Positions 49,601 to 60,239 of a DNA stretch of 64,000 nt are shown here, piece by piece (position 1 is the stretch's first letter; each line of letters opens with the position of its first letter). The DNA is taken from contig CP038114.1 of NCBI GenBank assembly GCA_004519485.1, forward strand, positions 571,501 to 635,500. Direction: 5' to 3'. Source of the DNA: Nannochloropsis oceanica (Eukaryota > Sar > Eustigmatophyceae > Eustigmatales > Monodopsidaceae). A program made the translations under genes and the position numbers. The notes beneath the pieces are model-generated. The model had not been told where the DNA came from. It saw only the letters and a program-made list of their open reading frames with translations, and searched no databases.

Positions 49601-50363
49601 TTGTATTGCTTAGATGACGTCGCCCCGAGGAAGAGGAGGAGGGGGAGGGGGGAAAGGAGGACAGGTTGCCCGTATCTTTCCCGCCTCTTGAGAGTTTGGT
49701 GAGGGAGGAGGAGATCGAGGAGGAGTGAAGGAGGGGGCCGTTCCTACGGCCGCCACTGCTGCTGTCGTTGCTGTAGCTCTGTGCTTGGCCTGTAGTATTG
49801 ATGTGGAGGGGGGAGGAGGAGGAGGAGGAAGGGGGCTGCTCTCCTGCAGCCGCGGCAGTGACTGCGGCAGTTTGTCGCCCGCGGCGCCGTGCGGAAAAAG
49901 CGCCGCCGCCCCGGGCCGAGGGGAGGGCGTGGGAGAGGGAGGGTGGAAGGAAGGGGGAGGACGAGGACGAGGACGAGGCGCAGGCACGGGTGCCGCAGGA
50001 AGGGCATCTTCTTCTTCTGCTGCTACTGCTTGCGCTGTGCGTGTAGTAAGTGGAGGACACCAAGAAAAAGGGCGAGAGTGAAAATGAGCGAGTGAAGGCT
50101 TGCAGCCGTCGAAACCTCAGTCTGCACCTTCCTTCGTGCTCCTCCCTCTCCCCTTTCGGGCTCCCTTCTCTCCATCTACCCCTCTCCGCCTACCTGACAT
50201 CCCCCCAAGACTGACGATGCAAGCCAGGGCTGCTGCTGCTTGGGCTGGTGGCCGCCGACGCCCCGCGTTGACCTCCAGGGAAGAAAGCAATCCATGCCCA
50301 GGAGGCTTGGGAACCGAGCAAAGCGACATAGGAGAGGCAGACAAGGAAGAGGGGAGGGCGCAT
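46699..50363 (-). CDS. SLC25 carrier, phosphate-carrier-like, with a signal-peptide-led presequence
   Basis: The first exon (from 50363) encodes a signal peptide, MRPPLFLVCLSYVALLGSQA, then SWAWIAFFPGGQRG. It joins in phase (AG|C) to a long Ser/Arg-rich stretch before the carrier part. The carrier has three repeats with modified Px[DE]xx[KR] motifs: VPLDVVKTRLQTDPERY, CPLEATRIRLVADPGFA and QPGDVILSRVNRDRSHK. Between them lie GYSIQGSLKYGLYAMLKTV, GKEGVSSIFKGMPAILAKQL and PYTIG. The protein ends VGMIVTIQLVIYDFVKQLVG, then LPATGAH. GYSIQGSLKYG, KQLPYT and IQLVIYDFVK match mitochondrial phosphate carriers (GYSMQGLCKFG, RQIPYT, LQWFIYDSVK). Ordinary mitochondrial carriers lack a signal peptide; this leader suggests delivery to the secondary plastid or another endomembrane site. 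An extra hydrophobic segment (STLFILAFGLFLTAAAAVIP) precedes repeat 1. Confidence 0.8.
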
Positions 50364-51481
50364 GATGCTGGGGGAGAGAGGGTGGAAGGAAGGAGGAGGA
50401 AGGGAGGAGAAGGGTCTTCAGGCGAATGAAAGATTTGTCATCGTCTAAACCCAGGCGAGGCTGGAGCAGGAAGGCATTGATAAGCTAACAAGGACGATAC
50501 TGACATGACTACAGCAAGTCACTAGCCCTGCATACTCTCTTCTAACGTACTTTGCAGAGCAGGTGCTAGTCTGTTGCACTCACCTCGCGCTGGAGCTCTC
50601 CTCCTGATCCTTCCTCTTCCCGCTGCAGCTCGACCTTACCCACTCGACGTCCCGCCGCCTGATAATGCGCCGCCGATAAGATTGTGGAAGATAACGTCAC
50701 GAGACGACTTCTAAGGGGAAGAGGAGGAGGGGCAGAGGGTGTGTGAGAGGTGAATATAGAATAGGGCAGGTTGGTTGAAGGTGACGAGACCCTGGCAAAA
50801 AAAGTACGCAAGCGTAGGTTGTCTCAATCTCCACGGCCGGCATCAGCTCACGATCACCACCTCTACGCGTGGCACCTGCATCATGCTGTAGCGCCTGTGT
50901 TAATTTATGGATGCAGTGCGATGTCTTGTCATTTGTATGTCGCTATAGGCGGTCGCACTATTTGTCGCTTATCCGCGAAGGCTTGCTTTCCCTCTCTGAA
51001 AGCAATGATGCCCATGAAGACTCGCACTTCATTGCCATGTCTTAAAGAAATACCCATGCCTTTCTTTTGTCACATCAAACCACGACAGCCGAGGAATATC
51101 ATACTGTGCTACGAGCGCATGTGTGGTGACTGCGCTTGCCTTGGACCCCTCTCTCCTTTCCCCCCCCTTCACAAGCATACCATCATCGCTTGGAGCATAC
51201 ACACACATCCCCCCCTTTGGTGTCTTGACCCCACTCGTTTGAGCATACCCAACACTCCCTGGCCAGTGGCAAACGATCTTGTACCAAGAACTGAGACACA
51301 AGCATTACGTAGACGGACACGAATAAATCAGGCTCCCATCTCATCGGCTAACCATCTCCCCCCCCCTTTCCCCCCTTTCAGGGCACCGACGACGACAACA
51401 CAATACGCCCGCAGCTTCTCCAGCAGCAACACGAGTCTTGTAAGTCTTCTCTAGGCCGCACCCTCTTTTCCGCGGGCCAAC
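50364..51481. other. Divergent intergenic region
   Basis: Between the carrier start and the start of the next plus-strand gene. A consensus acceptor (CCCCCCTTTCAG at about 51370-51381) and a donor (CTTGTAAGTC at about 51438) suggest a non-coding leader exon at about 51382-51438 for the gene that starts at 51482. Confidence 0.4.
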
Positions 51482-53188
51482 ATGGCAAGTCACGGGGATG
51501 ACAAGGGACCTTCTTCCCCTCCACCCTCCTTTGAGCTCACCCCGACTCCAAGCAGCGCCCCCAGCACGAGTAGCACAAACCCGAGCACGACCGGCGCCGC
51601 AGCGCAGCGGCGACAAGCGCGGGGACTGTCCCCCCTGCCAATGCCACCACCGGTACAACCACTACCATCAACCAGGTCCTCCTCATGCAAGGATGATGTG
51701 GAGGGCCAGGTTAAAGGGGAGGAAACCAAGGAGAGCCCTGATACAGGCGGAAGCAGCACCGGCCTTCCCCCGGGCAGCAGCACCACCACGGGAAGCAAGG
51801 GCAGTCGTGTACGTGCTGATCCAGCTGTTCCTTCTAATCCCCCTCCTACAAGAACTGCCTCCGCTCCTCCTCGCGCCGCTTCTTCCACCTCCTCATCCTC
51901 CTCCTCAACCTCCACTCCGTTCATGTTCCTCCCCGCCCCCACTTCGTCTCTTTCCTCCTCTACCTCGTCCATGGGCACGATCGGCATTAACGCCAACCTC
52001 ATGACCCTCCCAGAGCAGCACCACCAACGTGGCGACCTGGCCGTGGAATTCCCCCCCTCCTTTTCCTCCCCCTCCACTGACCACCAGCCCTCCTCTGACC
52101 CTCACGTTCGAGTGCCCGAAGAGCTCCTCTCCACGCAGTGCATGGCCTCTACCTCCTCCCTAGAAGGCGAGGGGGCGTCCGTCCACTCCCTCGACCCCGC
52201 ACCATCCCTCCTCTCCTTCGCTGACTCGCTAGCCACAGACCTGACAGCTGCCAATGACCCTTTTGGGTTGGATGGAGGGGGAGGGAGGGAGGGAGGGAGG
52301 GACGGGGTAGGCTTTCTGGGACCCGGCTTGGGGAGATCGCATAATTCGGCGGGCGAGGAGAGGAGGAGTGGGGTGAAGAGGATGGGGGGGTGGGATGGGG
52401 GGAGGGATGGGGGGGGAAGGGATGGAGGAGGGTGGGGTGAAGCCGGTGTGAGAGGAGGGAGAGAAAGGGTTGGCTGGGGGAGGAATTTTTCTTGGCTGGG
52501 AATGCGTTCCTCTTCGTCGTCGTACCTGCACGCGGGCGGGCCAAGTGTCAAAACGCGGACGAAGACGAGGGGCCAGCGTTTGGTGGAGGTGAGAACGGAG
52601 GGAAGGGGGGCACGAAATGAAACAGAGGAGAGTTTGGGGAGGAAGGAGGAAGGGAGACAGGGGGAGACGGGTGGAAAGCTTTTATCTCCTCTTTACCTTC
52701 CTCATAGCCCTTTTGCATCATTGGTGCACTTATGATATCGTCGTTCACTCATCCGCCTCGCTCCCCTCCTTCGAGCCCCTTAGTGATTCCCAAATGGCCT
52801 CCTCTTCTTGGTCACCTGCCCCCTCTTTCCTACCTCTCGTCTAGTCATCAACTCAACCCTCTTTTCCACTCGCTCCACTCTCAAACTAATTTAGATCATG
52901 GTCCTCCTTATCCTCCTCGTCCTCGTCCTCGGCCTGACCATCTGGCTTAGCACTCGACCCAGACCCCAAGGAGCCGGCGCTCCCTCCGAGGAGAGCCCCT
53001 TCTTTCCGTCTCCCCCTTCCTCCCCCCCGCCATCCTCTGACGCCGAGAGTGGGCCTCCTATTCCTGGGGCGTCAGCAGGAGACGAAGAGCCTTTCCCTCC
53101 TGCTCCTATGCCACCTCCGCTTCCCGAGCCACCGGCTGGAGGGGGGCCGCGGCGTCTCGGCCTACTGCGATTCCGATATCATCTGTGA
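51482..53188 (+). CDS. Low-complexity protein with one C-terminal membrane segment, unknown family
   Basis: The open frame begins MASHGDDKGPSSPPPSFELT and runs as a Ser/Pro/Thr-rich, probably disordered stretch (about 51482-52250), with a few conserved-looking islands such as TIGINANLMTLPEQHHQRGD. It continues through a Gly/Arg region created by GGGA-type repeats to RTKTRGQRLVE, a donor (GAG|GTGAGA near 52590). An acceptor at about 52895 joins in phase to IMVLLILLVLVLGLTIWLST, a single membrane segment. A Pro-rich tail (PPAPMPPPLPEPPAGG) ends FRYHL. Cytosolic N-terminus and tail-proximal anchoring are inferred. The repeat-coded Gly/Arg region could instead be an unrecognised intron. I know no homologue. 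It is the last gene before the telomere on this arm. Confidence 0.55.
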
Positions 53189-53565
53189 GCATCCAAAAGA
53201 GGTTATCCACAGCACCTGTATTAGCCCGACGATCAATTGCCCCAAAAACCGCTATATAAGGAGGCGAAGTAGCAAATGAAAAGAGAGAAAGAAGAAAGAG
53301 GGGGCTCATATACGGGAGGGCGCGGGTATACGAGATCGAGGTCGATTGAGAAGCAAGTAGATGTAGATAGCACAGAGGATCGACACCACTCCCATTTTGT
53401 CCTATAAACTAGCCAGGGAAGAAACCAACAAAATTAGGGGTCTACAGAGGCTTGCAATAATTTGACAACAATCCAAAATAATTTTGCACCGGTTCTTCTC
53501 CGTATGCTCTGAGTGCTTCCATTTTCTTTTCTTTTTTCTTTGATTATCCACGCCCTCCCCCTCTG
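53189..53565. other. Short subtelomere of the left arm
   Basis: Only 377 bases separate the last stop codon from the first TTAGGG unit. No repeat family or gene seen. Confidence 0.6.
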
Positions 53566-53840
53566 TTAGGGTTAGGGTTAGGGTTAGGGTTAGGGTTAGG
53601 GTTAGGGTTAGGGTTAGGGTTAGGGTTAGGGTTAGGGTTAGGGTTAGGGTTAGGGTTAGGGTTAGGGTTAGGGTTAGGGTTAGGGTTAGGGTTAGGGTTA
53701 GGGTTAGGGTTAGGGTTAGGGTTAGGGTTAGGGTTAGGGTTAGGGTTAGGGTTAGGGTTAGGGTTAGGGTTAGGGTTAGGGTTAGGGTTAGTGTTAGGTT
53801 TAGGGTTAGGGTTAGGGTTAGGGTTAGGGTTAGGGTTAGG
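53566..53840 (+). repeat. Telomere (TTAGGG)n, right end of a chromosome
   Basis: About 45 TTAGGG units running up to the gap. G-rich strand reading towards the right end is the correct orientation for a chromosome's right terminus. Two variant units (TTAGTG, TTAGGTT) occur at about 53788-53803. Confidence 0.97.
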
Positions 53841-53940
53841 NNNNNNNNNNNNNNNNNNNNNNNNNNNNNNNNNNNNNNNNNNNNNNNNNNNNNNNNNNNN
53901 NNNNNNNNNNNNNNNNNNNNNNNNNNNNNNNNNNNNNNNN
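53841..53940. other. Assembly gap of exactly 100 Ns
   Basis: Round-number filler placed between two telomeres facing each other end to end. It marks a join made in assembly, not measured sequence. Confidence 0.98.
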
Positions 53941-54115
53941 CCTAACCCTAACCCTAACCCTAACCCTAACCCTAACCCTAACCCTAACCCTAACCCTAAC
54001 CCTAACCCTAACCCTAACCCTAACCCTAACCCTAACCCTAACCCTAACCCTAACCCTAACCCTAACCCTAACCCTAACCCTAACCCTAACCCTAACCCTA
54101 ACCCTAACCCTAACC
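53941..54115 (-). repeat. Telomere (CCCTAA)n, left end of another chromosome
   Basis: About 29 CCCTAA units leading into unique sequence. This is the orientation expected at the left terminus of a chromosome. Confidence 0.97.
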
Positions 54116-54620
54116 TTTTGTTCGCGCAACCGGCGAATCCGTGCCGTGGGTTAGTTGTGCTAGCTGACGATCAACCATAAGTTGTAGATGTCTCAACTTT
54201 CTCACAACTATGACAACTATTAGTCGTGCACAATCGCAGGACGGGATAACTGACAACCAACTAAGTAGTTGCGGTAGTTGTCCAACGTGTTGTTAGAACC
54301 ATAATTTGAAGGGCTAACGATTCTGTCTAGCTTAGTACTTGACCAAACGATGTAAAAAGAACTAAGTCCGATAAGGTGTTGTCCTTGTTTAGAAGGTCCT
54401 CGACATTAACAACAAGAGACAAAATTCGACTTGGACCACTCATAGCCAAAAACTAAGCACTTGCGCTTCATCTTAACTTAGTTCGCTCAAGGGGTGGGGT
54501 TGGGGTCCCCCTAAGCCTCTCTCGATATAACCTATAGTTAAGAGTTAGTCCGCATGCGGCGCGAACGCGCTCTAACTTTGTCATGCGCACGACTTTTATG
54601 TTTCTTTACTTGGGAAACTC
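54116..54620. other. Subtelomere of the right arm
   Basis: AT-rich sequence with scattered AGTTGT/ACAACT words and one copy (about 54219-54241) of a motif shared with 59062-59085 (inverted) and 59756-59779. No gene. Confidence 0.5.
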
Positions 54621-55643
54621 CTAATTTCTATATGAATCTATATACTTGGTCCGTGTCATGACGAGAAAATCTAGATCCCAATCTATTTCGGGAAAGTTAC
54701 AGGTATTTCTCAAATGTTCATTGCATTCTTCCTGGGAGAAGACAACCTTGTATTCATCTTGAAAGTTTTTCAGGAAAATACGTGGTCGAGTGATATCTTC
54801 ATTTATTGATTGGCAGTAATCTGCTCCCCCTGCCACAATCTTGACTTCACCGTGCAAAACCAAGGTACGGCTTGCTTTGGCTTGTCCCCAGAGCTCGCCT
54901 TGCGCTGGTATAAGCTTACCTTGGAATGTAGGGCTTAGGGCTCCGACCCGTATATCAGGTAGGTCATCAAAGGCCTTTGCCAGCGGTGGTTGATCATTTA
55001 GTGTACGACCGGTTTTGAAGAGTTCCTCTTTCCAGCGTTCCCACAATACATCAATAATCGGACGCTTTGCCCAAGCCATCACGCCGTTATCGAAAGCGGG
55101 TAGGATGCCTGCAGATACGCCCAGAAAGTCATAATACTGCAGGAGCTGAAAAACCTGCGATATATTACCACAAACAGTCCGGTCACTATCCAGCTGCAAT
55201 GTATAAAAATAGGGACTTTTGGATAAATATAGCGCACGTGTCCACCACTGCCGTCCATGTGCATCCTGTGGGCTCTCAATAATATCAGCATCTGCGATTG
55301 GGATGACATGGTCGACTCCCCAGGTATCTCTGACGTCATCTAGAGATAAGGGAACATTGGTTGCGACAGTCACATTAATGCATGGATTATATCGTCGAAC
55401 ACTATCGATGCTATCGCGTGCACGCATCAAGATACGCTTGGCATGCTTATGATCTTTATGGTAGGCAAAGTACAAAACCCCTTTGTCGGGCTCTGTTACG
55501 CAGTATAGCTTCTCAGATGTTCTGACCATACGTTCGCTGCTAGGAAATGAGTACCAGGGAAGAGATATCAAAGTACCGCATGATAAAATGATGACAAGTG
55601 TGGTCAAGCCATTCAGACGGTGAAAGCGGGGATCTTTCCCCAT
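54621..55643 (-). CDS. Type II membrane GT-A-like glycosyltransferase
   Basis: An intact single-exon frame of 340 residues. A short basic N-terminus precedes a signal anchor (LTTLVIILSCGTLISLPWYS), which fits a Golgi type II protein. The lumenal part has GVLYFAYHKDHKHAKRILM, then YFYTLQLDSDRTVCGNISQV. LDSDR is a DxD motif, the metal and nucleotide-sugar site of GT-A enzymes. FDNGVMAWAKRPIIDVLWER and LNDQPPLAKAFDDL follow; the DQP-type segment resembles GT8-like and nucleotide-diphospho-sugar transferases. N-glycosylation sequons are present (Asn-Val-Thr, Asn-Ile-Ser). Donor sugar and acceptor are unknown. It is the first gene from the telomere, about 0.5 kb away. Confidence 0.7.
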   Translation of the reverse strand: MGKDPRFHRLNGLTTLVIILSCGTLISLPWYSFPSSERMVRTSEKLYCVTEPDKGVLYFAYHKDHKHAKRILMRARDSIDSVRRYNPCINVTVATNVPLSLDDVRDTWGVDHVIPIADADIIESPQDAHGRQWWTRALYLSKSPYFYTLQLDSDRTVCGNISQVFQLLQYYDFLGVSAGILPAFDNGVMAWAKRPIIDVLWERWKEELFKTGRTLNDQPPLAKAFDDLPDIRVGALSPTFQGKLIPAQGELWGQAKASRTLVLHGEVKIVAGGADYCQSINEDITRPRIFLKNFQDEYKVVFSQEECNEHLRNTCNFPEIDWDLDFLVMTRTKYIDSYRN

Positions 55644-56962
55644 TATATGCTTGAGAATATTACACAGTGTTTTGTATCTTCCCTATGCAAAGAACCTACT
55701 CATATGCTAATGTGATTTACTGGTTTATTTTTGTCCTCGATTACAGAAGTAAAGCTTCGAAAAATCACATTGCATTGCAATTGGAAACCGCGAAACCGTC
55801 TACGGAATATACAGAAAGTTGTGTACGTTAATGTGCCCTTTTTATTATTTGGGGGGTTTAATCACCTTCACGTGCTTTGCCACCGACATGATGGCATCTC
55901 TTTCTCTCTTGACGTTAGCACCACAACAAGCTAGTCCCGCATGACGGGGTAGCTGCCGGCATCAGGCTACTGGCGCTTTCGCGGAATGGTGACGCCATCC
56001 GGCTTTGAACAAGCCACTTCTTTGGCTGCCGGTCATGTGTTAAATGATCCGATCAAGACCAGAAGCGCGTGAGTAGAAGTCCTGGTATGTTGCCGTTCTT
56101 TGGATGTTCTATGTTACATTTTCGATGTTCTGTCTTGAAATGAGTCAAATAGCTCCTTCTAGCCATGGAACATAGTAAGCGGGTCGCGACGCCATGATTT
56201 TGATGCTCTATGGTGAATTTTGCTCGTTTTGTGACAAAAAAAGAGTCCTAGCACGAAAATCCCGTAGCACGTTCAAATGTGTTCGTAAGCATATGCGTAT
56301 TTGGTATCTCTTGATTTTAATGTTGTATGTTCTATGTCATACGTAGATTTTTCTGAAAAAGTAAAAAAAGTAAATTGTAAAACCTTATAATAGGTTGAAA
56401 TCTTTTCCTCCATATTGTCCGCTCCAATATTAAAAAACATGCTCGAACCCCGAATTCTCGATCCCCGACATAGTTATCGATATACCGGGCTCGGGTCATA
56501 CATTTTTGAACTAGTTCGACCATTTCCTGGAAGCCAAAGAGAAGGCGGTCAGCTCGAACCTCTTAGTGAGAGGATCGGGAAAAAAACAAAAAACATAAAG
56601 CTCTTGATTTTCCTGTTTTCAAATTTTTCTGCGCAGAGAGTGAGTAATTAAGTCGCATCTTCCATTTAGGGGTCCCTGATATCAGTCCCTAGGAATATCC
56701 CCTCCACCCGACCTATTCTCCCCAAACACTCTCCACCGGCTTAACCCGGCTAGAAGTACGGACTATCCGATCTATCCGGCAAGAGAAAACTAGCCAGCGC
56801 TAATCCTTGCTTGTACCGAAGGGCTTTGCACAATGTTTCCCCAAGCCTTCCCCACGATTGTCACGATAATGCCCTTCGAATTCCCTAGAATGTAAAAAAT
56901 TACCTGAAATATGACTCATGCATTTCTTGCACGGCATATCACTTAAGAAACACATTTAAGGT
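55644..56962. other. Intergenic, 1.3 kb, with a dispersed repeat copy
   Basis: Contains one copy of the repeat annotated at 55806-55995. The rest is AT-rich with no gene motif. Confidence 0.5.
55806..55995 (+). repeat. Dispersed subtelomeric repeat, copy 1
   Basis: About 190 bases that align to 59178-59365 in the same orientation at roughly three-quarters identity by eye. Shared blocks are TATACAG..AGTT, GGGGTTT.AATCACC, GACAT.ATGGCATC, and the best conserved CCCGCATGACGGGGTAG followed by CATCAGGC and TTTCGCGG. Confidence 0.7.
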
Positions 56963-58376
56963 ATGCGCCGACATAGGAAACACCATTTCCTCTTTTTGGT
57001 GCTGTTAATTGGAGCCTGTGGCCTTCATTGCATTCTGGTATTTGAGCGACAGATACGCGACGATTGGAGCTACAAAGCTCCCCCAGCACACAAGGAAAGA
57101 CATTCCTTGTACTTCGCTTCATCAGACATGTACGTGCATTTGATCTTAAGAGACAATTTCGATGAGGAATGTTATATTACCCGTGATTGTCTCTTCGAAC
57201 AGGCATATAGATGAGACTTTGCAGGCATGTTCAGAATATGAGCCGCAATCCACACAAAATTTAATTGCGTGGACAGATAAGTCATGGAAAGAACTCGTTT
57301 GCCCCGGCCCTGATGTTATACCATCGCGACTTCTATGTAGCACTTATCAATGTAAGTAAGGCACATCACAGGTTAACTTGATCCATGTCGTTCAGGAACC
57401 CCATACAATAAAGACAGCGACCCAGTAGAGACTTTGATCACTATTTTGGCAGGAGTATCGACTCGAGGAGTGTCTTGGACCTCTCCTACGGAGCTCGCAC
57501 CATTTCGGGTAAGTTCTTTGTCCTATATTTTGAACTAGACGTGATCCTTGATTCTCATTGCTGATTATCGAAGCATTTGCTTCCATCGATTGTAAGGACT
57601 GTGGAATGCGGATTTCGCTACGAGGTGATCCTGGGTTACGATAGCGGTGATGAATTTTACGACACTCCATTAGGCCAGGAGGTGACTTTCAGATGGTTCC
57701 AGGTATTTATAAATATGCATTTTCCCTTGGTCCCTTCAATCTGTTTTTTCTCACATTGTCTTAACCCTAACAGACACATGTGCAAAACATCCTAGCAAAT
57801 GCGAACATCAATATTATGCTTGTTTTGAAGAAAGTAGAAAACAAAATCCAGAAGCCAGGTCCGGTATTCAACGATATAGCTCGCATGGCCTACAGCCGGG
57901 GCGCTGACTACCTTTATCGCGTAAATGACGACTCGGAATTCCTCAGCCCTTGGGCTTACAAGTTCGTAAGAACTCTTCAAGGGATGGGCAGCCCATATGG
58001 TGTCGTTGGACCATGGTGTAACCAGAGTAATACAAAGATATTGAACCATGACTTTACACATCGTACCCATATGGACATTTTTGAAGATTATTACCCCCCT
58101 CTCCTTACAGACTGGTATCTGGACGATTGGATATCTATGGTATACGGCAGCACCAGGACGAGAAAATTTGAGAATATTGAGATACTTCATCACACTGGAA
58201 ACCAAAATGTACGGTATACGGTTGACTACTATCGACGGAAGTATTTGGAAGATCTTGTTGTAAAAGGAAAGGGCAAGATACTAGAGTATATGGTGATGCA
58301 TAATGTACCAAATGATGAAATCGAGGCGTTCGATGCATCTCGCTTCAAAAACTTCACCATTAAACTGGTCAAGTGA
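56963..58376 (+). CDS. Type II membrane glycosyltransferase, spliced
   Basis: Exon 1 starts MRRHRKHHFLFLVLLIGACG, a basic tip and signal anchor. A further exon near 57173-57350 contains ILPVIVSSNRHIDETLQAC. An exon at about 57398-57511 encodes TPYNKDSDPVETLITILAGV. An exon at about 57575-57702 has LLPSIVRTVECGFRYEVILG and YDSGDEFYDTPLGQ. The last exon (57774-58376) joins in phase with THVQNILANANINIML. It holds GPVFNDIARMAYSRGADYLY, then RVNDDSEFLSPW, where NDD is the likely nucleotide-sugar metal site, and DWYLDDWISMVYG. The family is known from oomycetes, algae and other protists as GT-A-type transferases with NDD/GDD and a W.DDWI block; the sugar is unknown. The junctions around 57128-57397 do not give an unbroken frame with the splice sites I can see, so the 5' half may be mis-spliced in my model or damaged. 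Confidence 0.65.
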
Positions 58377-60239
58377 GTGGGATGTAGTAAGAACAAAATA
58401 GCCTTGTTAAATTGCCTTGATAAGCCATGGATGACATAGAGTATGCGAACTTTCCTTCATTGGTTTTGAGGATTTTAGAAGAAAAGGGTAGTGGGTCTGT
58501 GGAAATCGAGTAACTCTTGATGGCCTTGTCAGGAGGGTTCATGTGGACTCAATTTCCCATCACGCTCTTGGGTCCCAGCCATGCACTTTTTCTTTATCAT
58601 GCATGTTTCGATCCATTACATGCTTTCTGCTCTCTCTGGCGCAATAGAACACCTTAGAGAATGCTCATTTTTGATCAACGATTTGCTTAGAATTCCGGAG
58701 GGGTGCCTGATAATTGCCGATGGTTATGATATTCGAAGCTTTTATTTCATTTCTTCTCACTCTGTGATGATGGTATGCATGTAAAACTTGAAACATTTGG
58801 AGCGCTGAGGAACTTTCTGTCTCAAGAGCCCTCTCTCGAGGTTTCCCGCAGGAAATGCGCCTGAAAAATGAGCTGATGGAGAAATTCGCGAAAACCTACT
58901 TTCAATGTTTGTTGACATTTTCCGTCTTTCTTGCCTCACAAATAAAGCGGGAGTATAGGAATGCTCAGAAGGCGTTTCTGTCACACGGGCCTTCTCTGGA
59001 GGCTTCGCGCCACACGTTGGATGACTACCAATATTCCATAGTCAGTCGCTAAACCTCCTGTCTTGCGATTGTGCATGACTATTTGTCGTTACAATCGTCC
59101 ACTCCAACGATTATGCACGACTATGGCGATTTAAACGACTCTCACGACAATGACGACTCCCACTGACTACACAGAAACTATACAGAGAGTTATGTAAGGT
59201 TTTTGCTCTTTTCACTTTTTTGGGGTTTCAATCACCATTACGAGCCTTGCTACCGGCATAGTGACATCACCTTCTATCATATTTTGAGCACCAAAATAAC
59301 CCCGCCCCGCATGACGGGGTAGATGCCAGCATCAGGCCAGTGGTGTTTTCGCGGGACAAAATGTCTCTGATCATATCTGTGGGACTATCTGATCGTATCT
59401 GTGGGATATTCAGACTTACTTGAGGTGAAAGGGAAAAAAAGAAATTTTGTGTTGCTTTGCGACTGACCTTCGGTCTGCATGAGAGCAAAGTCAAACTCAC
59501 AAAGGAAAGAAGGAAAGAACTAAAGTTTCATTACACACAATGGTTCACGTACGGTAAACCAGCGAAAATCAATTTACGTAGTATTTCTCTCCCAGTTACA
59601 TCTGTATTCCTTTTTCCTTTTTTGTTTTCTCACTGTCGGAGATCCCTCCCTCTTTGAATGCGTCACATGTGCTTACGCATCACCATCATCGTCATCATCA
59701 TTATCATCATAACCGTCGTCAATCTCATCGTCATCTACACCATCGTTGCCACGATTATTAGTCGTGTATAGTCGTAGGCCGACGAAGAATATGAACGTCG
59801 CTTGCAGAAAATATGCACTACTACGACGATTACTAGTCATCGCCTGATGGAAATCATGCACGACTTCGACTAATCACATGACTATCGACGACCATTGACG
59901 ATTGTCGTACTAGTCAGTCGTTCGGGCCATTTTTGCAGAATAATCGTCCAATGTGTGCTTCGAGCACAATATGAGCACGAAGATTAAAAATCACCCAATG
60001 TCTACCATTTTCGGTTATTTCTCTACCTCGTCCTATTTCTTGCCCAAGTTTTCTGATGTTAAAGTACTTTTCTTCGTCTCGCATGATTGGTTCCAGATCT
60101 GTGCCGAAGGTCATTAATCGCCATTTCGATCATGAGCTGTCCTCTGCATAAGGAATTCAAACTGGTTTTGTCATTTTCCACCCTTCCAACCTCACCAAAA
60201 TTCTAAACTAAAATACAAAATAATTGCCATCGATTGCAT
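58377..60239. other. Intergenic with repeats
   Basis: Contains the second copy of the dispersed repeat (59178-59365), two runs rich in CGACTA/TAGTCGT words (about 59060-59160 and 59750-59915), and an ATC/ATG triplet-rich patch (about 59680-59750). A short imperfect duplication links 58811-58850 and 58974-59014. No gene is supported. Confidence 0.5.
59178..59365 (+). repeat. Dispersed subtelomeric repeat, copy 2
   Basis: Matches 55806-55995. The block CCGCATGACGGGGTAGATGC followed by CAGCATCAGGCCAGTGG and TTTCGCGG is the most conserved part. Confidence 0.7.

Noticed and set aside
51490-52077. 195-residue minus-strand frame opposite the membrane-protein gene
   Set aside because: It is acidic low-complexity sequence that mirrors the Ser/Pro-rich plus-strand frame. 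The plus strand has consistent splice sites and a membrane segment.
53791-54180. Frame reading Pro-Asn repeats through the gap
   Set aside because: It is translated telomere repeat and Ns, not a gene.
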